A DNA stretch of 64,000 nt, from the NCBI GenBank assembly GCA_045599645.1, contig JAZRWI010000080.1:22660-86659 (forward strand), given 5' to 3'. The first letter of the stretch is position 1. Every line of letters begins with the position of its first letter. Shown here one piece after another: positions 60,854-64,000 of the stretch. The notes below the pieces were generated by a model. That model had not been told where the DNA came from, did no database searches, and was given only the letters and a program-made list of their open reading frames with translations. This DNA comes from RUG334 sp045599645. GTDB taxonomy: Bacteria; Muiribacteriota; Ozemobacteria; Ozemobacterales; Ozemobacteraceae. The position numbers and the translations under genes were made by a program.

Positions 60854-61096
60854 TTATTCAGCTTTCTTTGAAGAGATATAATCTACAGCGTCCTTAACGG
60901 TTCTGAGCTTTTCAGCGTCTTCGTCAGGAATATCAATGCCGAAGTGTTCTTCAAGATCCATAACCAATTCTACAGTATCAAGGCTGTCAGCACCAAGGTC
61001 TTCCATGAAGCATGCTTCTGGGGTAACCTGCTTGTCTTCAACCTGAAGCTTTTCGATTACGATTCTCTTAACGTCTTCAAAATAATTAATTGCCAT
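60854..61096 (-). CDS. acpP: acyl carrier protein
   Basis: 80 residues, very acidic, with the phosphopantetheine attachment Ser in GADSLDTVELVMDLEEHFGI, the classic ACP motif. It carries the growing fatty-acid chain. The ATG follows GGAGG. It lies between fabG and the fabK-like gene, as in many bacteria. Confidence 0.97.
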   Translation of the reverse strand: MAINYFEDVKRIVIEKLQVEDKQVTPEACFMEDLGADSLDTVELVMDLEEHFGIDIPDEDAEKLRTVKDAVDYISSKKAE

Positions 61097-61130
61097 TGTT
61101 ATTGTTCCTCCTGGAGATATTTGGTGAGGA

Positions 61131-61889
61131 TTAAGCCATCACCATGCCGCCGTCTACTGTTAATACCTGACCTGTGATATAAGATGCATTATCAGAAGCC
61201 AGAAAAACAACGGCGTTTGCAACATCACGCGGCTGTCCGAAAACATTCATTGGAACCTGAGCCAACATCTGTTCTTTTAGACTATCGGCAAGACCGGCAG
61301 TCATATCTGAACAAATAAAGCCAGGAGCTACAGCATTTACTCTAATGCCTTTCTTTCCATATTCTTTTGCAACAGACTTAGTAAAACCTATCAAACCAGC
61401 TTTGCTTGCAGCATAGTTAGCCTGACCAGCATTACCAATTAAGCCAACAACTGAAGCAATATTGATTATTGAACCCTTTTTCTGCTTCAGCATAGGCTTA
61501 ATTACAGCCTTTGTCATAAGGAAAGCGCCCTTAAGGTTTGTGTCAAGAACCTTATCCCATGCGTCTTCGTCCATACGCATCAAAAGTGTGTCGTTAGTTA
61601 CACCAGCATTGTTTACAAGTGTATCTATGCGACCAAATGCTTCTAAGGTATCAGCAACAAGCTTATTTGCATCTTCTGCTCTGGAAACATCAGCTCTGCA
61701 AGTTGCTACGCAATAACCCATTGCTTCTAATTCACCCTTTGCTTTTGCCAGGCCTTCTTCATTGCGGCCTGAAAGCATTACACGGTAGCCTTTTTCGCCA
61801 AGTGTTTTAGCGATTTCATAGCCAATACCGCGGGTTGAACCAGTTACAATCGCTACTGGTGAACTTTCAGTAATGTTGATACTTTCCAC
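61131..61889 (-). CDS. fabG: 3-oxoacyl-[ACP] reductase (FabG)
   Basis: 252 residues of the short-chain dehydrogenase family: cofactor motif TGSTRGIGYEIA, NNAG motif LVNNAGVTND, catalytic Ser in INIASVVGLIG and Tyr/Lys in YAASKAGLIGF. It reduces 3-oxoacyl-ACP with NADPH. The GTG start follows GGGAG by five bases. The place of fabD, often between plsX and fabG, is empty: 126 bases of non-coding DNA. Confidence 0.95.
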   Translation of the reverse strand: MESINITESSPVAIVTGSTRGIGYEIAKTLGEKGYRVMLSGRNEEGLAKAKGELEAMGYCVATCRADVSRAEDANKLVADTLEAFGRIDTLVNNAGVTNDTLLMRMDEDAWDKVLDTNLKGAFLMTKAVIKPMLKQKKGSIINIASVVGLIGNAGQANYAASKAGLIGFTKSVAKEYGKKGIRVNAVAPGFICSDMTAGLADSLKEQMLAQVPMNVFGQPRDVANAVVFLASDNASYITGQVLTVDGGMVMA

Positions 61890-61949
61890 GCTGTCTCCCT
61901 AGAAAATATATTTAAATTAACTTGATTACTATTTCTACTTTAACAAATA

Positions 61950-61965
61950 TTACCTTGTAAAGTAA
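61950..61965. promoter_or_regulatory. imperfect palindrome upstream of fabG
   Basis: TTACCTTGTAAAGTAA is nearly symmetric and lies in the fabG upstream region; it could be a regulator site. It does not match the FapR or FabT consensus that I know. Confidence 0.2.
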
Positions 61966-62015
61966 ACAATCAAATCAAACAATATGCTAATATTGCTTCA
62001 AGGCCCTATTGAACC

Positions 62016-62996
62016 TCATTCTTGAGTTTTTGTCAATTCCTTGGTTATTGAATCAACATAATTGCTCTTAGCACAATTAGCAGCTAATGTAATAGCATTA
62101 GCTATGATTGGAGCCTTGGATTTGCCATGACAAACTAATGAAACACCATTTACACCAAGTAATGGTGCAGCACAGTATTCCAATGTTGATGGACTGTATT
62201 TCTTTGCTGCCTTTTTAAATTGGTTAACTGCTTCTTCTCCGAGAGATGCAGCAGCTTTAAACATAGCCTTCTGGAAAATTTCAGAGAAACCTTCTGTTGT
62301 CTTAAGCAGAATATTTCCTACAAAACCATCACATACAACTACGTGAGCCTGACCCATATACAAATGATCTGGTTCAATGTTACCAATAAAATTCAAAGAA
62401 CTATTCTTGAGAAGTGCATAGGCTTCCTTAGTAAGCTCGTTGCCCTTGGCTTCTTCTTCGCCAATATTCAACAGACCTACTGTTGGTCTTTCTACTCCGC
62501 ATACCTTTTCGTAGTATGCAGAACCCATCATTGCAAACTGCAAAAGATGGTTTGCTCTAACATCAACATTAGCACCGACATCAAGCAACAAAGCGCCTGA
62601 TTCGCCATCTGTTGGAAGCATTATAGAAATAGCTGGTCTTTCAATACCAGGTATTTTGCCTAGTTCAAGTAGAGAAGCAGCCATTTGAGCTCCTGTGCTA
62701 CCAGCTGAGATAAAACCATCAGCCTTTCCCTGCTTTACAAGACGAGCACAAACTGCAACAGTTGCGTTCTTCTTTTTGCGTAAAGCCTGAAGAGGATGTT
62801 CTCCCATTCCAGCAACTTCATCAGTGTGGAAAATTTCAACCTGTTCTGGTCTATCAGGCCAGAGTTCGTTGATAACCTTTTCGTCACCGACAAGGATTAG
62901 ACCGGCTTCTCCACCAGTCTGTAAATAGCTTTTTGCACCAGATACCAGTTCTTGTGGGGCGAAGTCTCCGCCCATTACATCAACGGCAATCTTCAT
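62016..62996 (-). CDS. plsX: phosphate acyltransferase PlsX
   Basis: 326 residues, the usual length. It opens with KIAVDVMGGDFAPQELVSGA, the PlsX hallmark, with GADGESGALLLDVGANVD-type and VVCDGFVGNILLKTTEG segments following. It converts acyl-ACP to acyl-phosphate for glycerolipid synthesis at the membrane. It starts 17 bases after rpmF, the conserved rpmF-plsX order. Confidence 0.95.
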   Translation of the reverse strand: MKIAVDVMGGDFAPQELVSGAKSYLQTGGEAGLILVGDEKVINELWPDRPEQVEIFHTDEVAGMGEHPLQALRKKKNATVAVCARLVKQGKADGFISAGSTGAQMAASLLELGKIPGIERPAISIMLPTDGESGALLLDVGANVDVRANHLLQFAMMGSAYYEKVCGVERPTVGLLNIGEEEAKGNELTKEAYALLKNSSLNFIGNIEPDHLYMGQAHVVVCDGFVGNILLKTTEGFSEIFQKAMFKAAASLGEEAVNQFKKAAKKYSPSTLEYCAAPLLGVNGVSLVCHGKSKAPIIANAITLAANCAKSNYVDSITKELTKTQE

Positions 62997-63013
62997 TGGC
63001 TATTTTCCAGATA

Positions 63014-63202
63014 TTAGGCTTCTTTAACGTCAAGAACTTTTACTTTTTTGTCGTAATAACCACAAGCTGGGCAAACTCTGTGAGCCTGCTTAAGTTCATG
63101 GCACTGTGGACACTTAGCAAGAGTTACGGGAGCTACTTTGATGTGAGCTCTGCGTGTGCGGCCTCTAAGTTTTGATACTTTATTCTTTGGACATGCACCC
63201 AT
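63014..63202 (-). CDS. rpmF: 50S ribosomal protein L32
   Basis: 62 residues from ATG at 63202, set by GGAGG just upstream; a longer in-frame start lies in promoter DNA. MGACPKNKVSKLRGRTRRAH is the L32 N-terminus, and CPQCHELKQAHRVCPACGYY holds the four Cys of the zinc ribbon. It is the head gene of the plsX-fab cluster. Confidence 0.95.
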   Translation of the reverse strand: MGACPKNKVSKLRGRTRRAHIKVAPVTLAKCPQCHELKQAHRVCPACGYYDKKVKVLDVKEA

Positions 63203-63236
63203 TTTGGTTTCCTCCGATATTAAAATAAGTGTGACG

Positions 63237-63265
63237 ATTATAACAAAACATCTAGCAAAAGTCAA
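63237..63265 (-). promoter_or_regulatory. strong sigma70-type promoter of rpmF-plsX-fab
   Basis: TTGACT (63260-63265), a 17-base spacer and a perfect TATAAT (63237-63242) on the minus strand, about 35 bases before the rpmF start. Confidence 0.8.
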
Positions 63266-63323
63266 ATATATAACGAAAAAGAACTATAATCTTGTGTACA
63301 CTTTATAAAAAAGCTAGAGTTTG

Positions 63324-64000
63324 TTATTTTTCTAACTGATTAACAGTATATTCCAAGGCTTTTACCTTGCTTGTATACTCGGTCAAATCAGGTAAAATAT
63401 TTTCCATATGGCCTATGGCAAGATTAGTTCTAATATCCATAAAAATAGTTTCGGAACGTTTAATCTGTTCTTCTACCTTCTGGGTAAAATCATCAATATC
63501 AGCTTCCTGTTTTATAATCTGATTCAATCTTGCCTGTGCCTTCAGACGCTTCTCAACATCATTTTCCATAGAATACTGGTTAATAAGCTTCTGAACATCT
63601 TTCATAACCGCTTCAAGCTGTTTTTTGTTCTTGTAGGCTTCATTTCTGCGCTGGTTCAAAAGTAGTAATTCACTCCAAAGTCTGGAAGCAGAATTTCTAT
63701 AGGCCTGCAAATTTTTGCCATCTAAGAGTTGAACAAGCTTTTTATATTCTTCACATGTATTTTTATATTTGCCATTAAAATCTAACAAATTCGGATTATT
63801 CTGTATGGCTACTTTGCTTGAAATCGTTCTGACAAAACCAGATACAACAGCCACTCCTTCAATAGTGCCGACACCAATAACTGTTCCCCACGAAAGAAGA
63901 CTAAATGCTGCCGGACCTCCAAACAAATAAGTCGACCCATAAATAATCACTGTATTGAGAATAAAGTCGAATGTAAGCCATTTACTATATTGAGCACGCA
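63324..64000 (-). CDS. membrane-associated coiled-coil protein of unknown function (5' end outside window)
   Basis: The minus frame is open to the right edge, so the N-terminus is missing; at least 225 residues are visible. The visible start has one or two hydrophobic segments (IIYGSTYLFGGPAAFSLLSW, GTVIGVGTIEGVAVVSGF), followed by a long charged helical region (RRNEAYKNKKQLEAVMKDVQ, RLNQIIKQEADIDDFTQKVE) predicted to form coiled coils. No domain is recognised. It could be an envelope or division-associated protein, but nothing in the sequence proves this. Confidence 0.6.
   Translation of the reverse strand, partial: RAQYSKWLTFDFILNTVIIYGSTYLFGGPAAFSLLSWGTVIGVGTIEGVAVVSGFVRTISSKVAIQNNPNLLDFNGKYKNTCEEYKKLVQLLDGKNLQAYRNSASRLWSELLLLNQRRNEAYKNKKQLEAVMKDVQKLINQYSMENDVEKRLKAQARLNQIIKQEADIDDFTQKVEEQIKRSETIFMDIRTNLAIGHMENILPDLTEYTSKVKALEYTVNQLEK

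Overview
The window is a chromosomal segment from an AT-rich, Gram-negative-type, flagellated bacterium. Evidence for the outer membrane is a secreted beta-barrel protein ending in an aromatic residue, several lipobox lipoproteins, a LolA-like secreted protein and an O-antigen-ligase-type membrane protein. A SpoVS homologue, a three-gene set of FN3/beta-helix lipoproteins and an uncommon flagellar gene order point away from the standard Proteobacteria. A candidate phylum such as Riflebacteria is my best guess, but this is an impression from gene content and no marker here proves it. TTG and GTG starts are frequent, and many were chosen on a visible Shine-Dalgarno (SD) sequence. No tRNA, rRNA, CRISPR array, prophage or transposase gene was recognised.

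Layout. 1-2.8 kb: 3' part of a class III adenylate cyclase, a GIY-YIG protein, and (minus) a secreted metzincin-like protein with a LolA-like protein. 2.8-5.9 kb: a LuxE/LuxC fatty-aldehyde pair in which LuxC carries a shortened PaaK-like tail. 5.9-12.4 kb (minus): MATE exporter, PII-like/DUF1538 pair, HflK/HflC. 12.6-22.8 kb (plus): a Xer recombinase, then the flagellar run flgB-flgC-fliE-fliF-fliG-(FliG C-domain paralogue)-fliH-fliI-fliJ-(SLT pseudoenzyme)-(MotE-like), closed by a perfect 26-bp inverted repeat. 22.8-29.8 kb (minus): a small secreted protein, three tandem paralogous lipoproteins and an 82-residue orphan. 30-36 kb: YkgJ-like protein, dapB, dut, aminotransferase, creatininase-family protein, aat and a DUF1893 protein. 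36-45.6 kb (plus): htpG, a CBM-like/esterase protein, two DUF3857 transglutaminase-like paralogues (the second lacking catalytic residues) and an O-antigen-ligase/TPR protein. 45.7-51.4 kb: AGCS symporter, MalY/PatB enzyme, PAP2 protein, GNAT, SH3 protein. 51.5-58 kb: a 1244-residue TPR protein coupled to a beta-barrel, a second TPR protein and spoVS. 58.5-63.2 kb (minus): rpmF-plsX-fabG-acpP-fabK-like-fabF. The right edge cuts an unknown membrane/coiled-coil gene.

The least explained material is non-coding. (i) A dispersed ~145-bp repeat family with GAGGCTGTC terminal inverted repeats and an intact G-quadruplex motif occurs at 29.9-30.1 kb and, inverted, at 58.2-58.5 kb. (ii) Five tandem 66-bp units lie directly in front of dut, and the nearest one supplies its SD. 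(iii) Two adjacent heptanucleotide arrays lie at 39.2-39.4 kb. The most interesting proteins are the FliG C-domain paralogue, the lytic transglycosylase without its catalytic Glu, the LuxC/mini-PaaK fusion and the degenerate transglutaminase.
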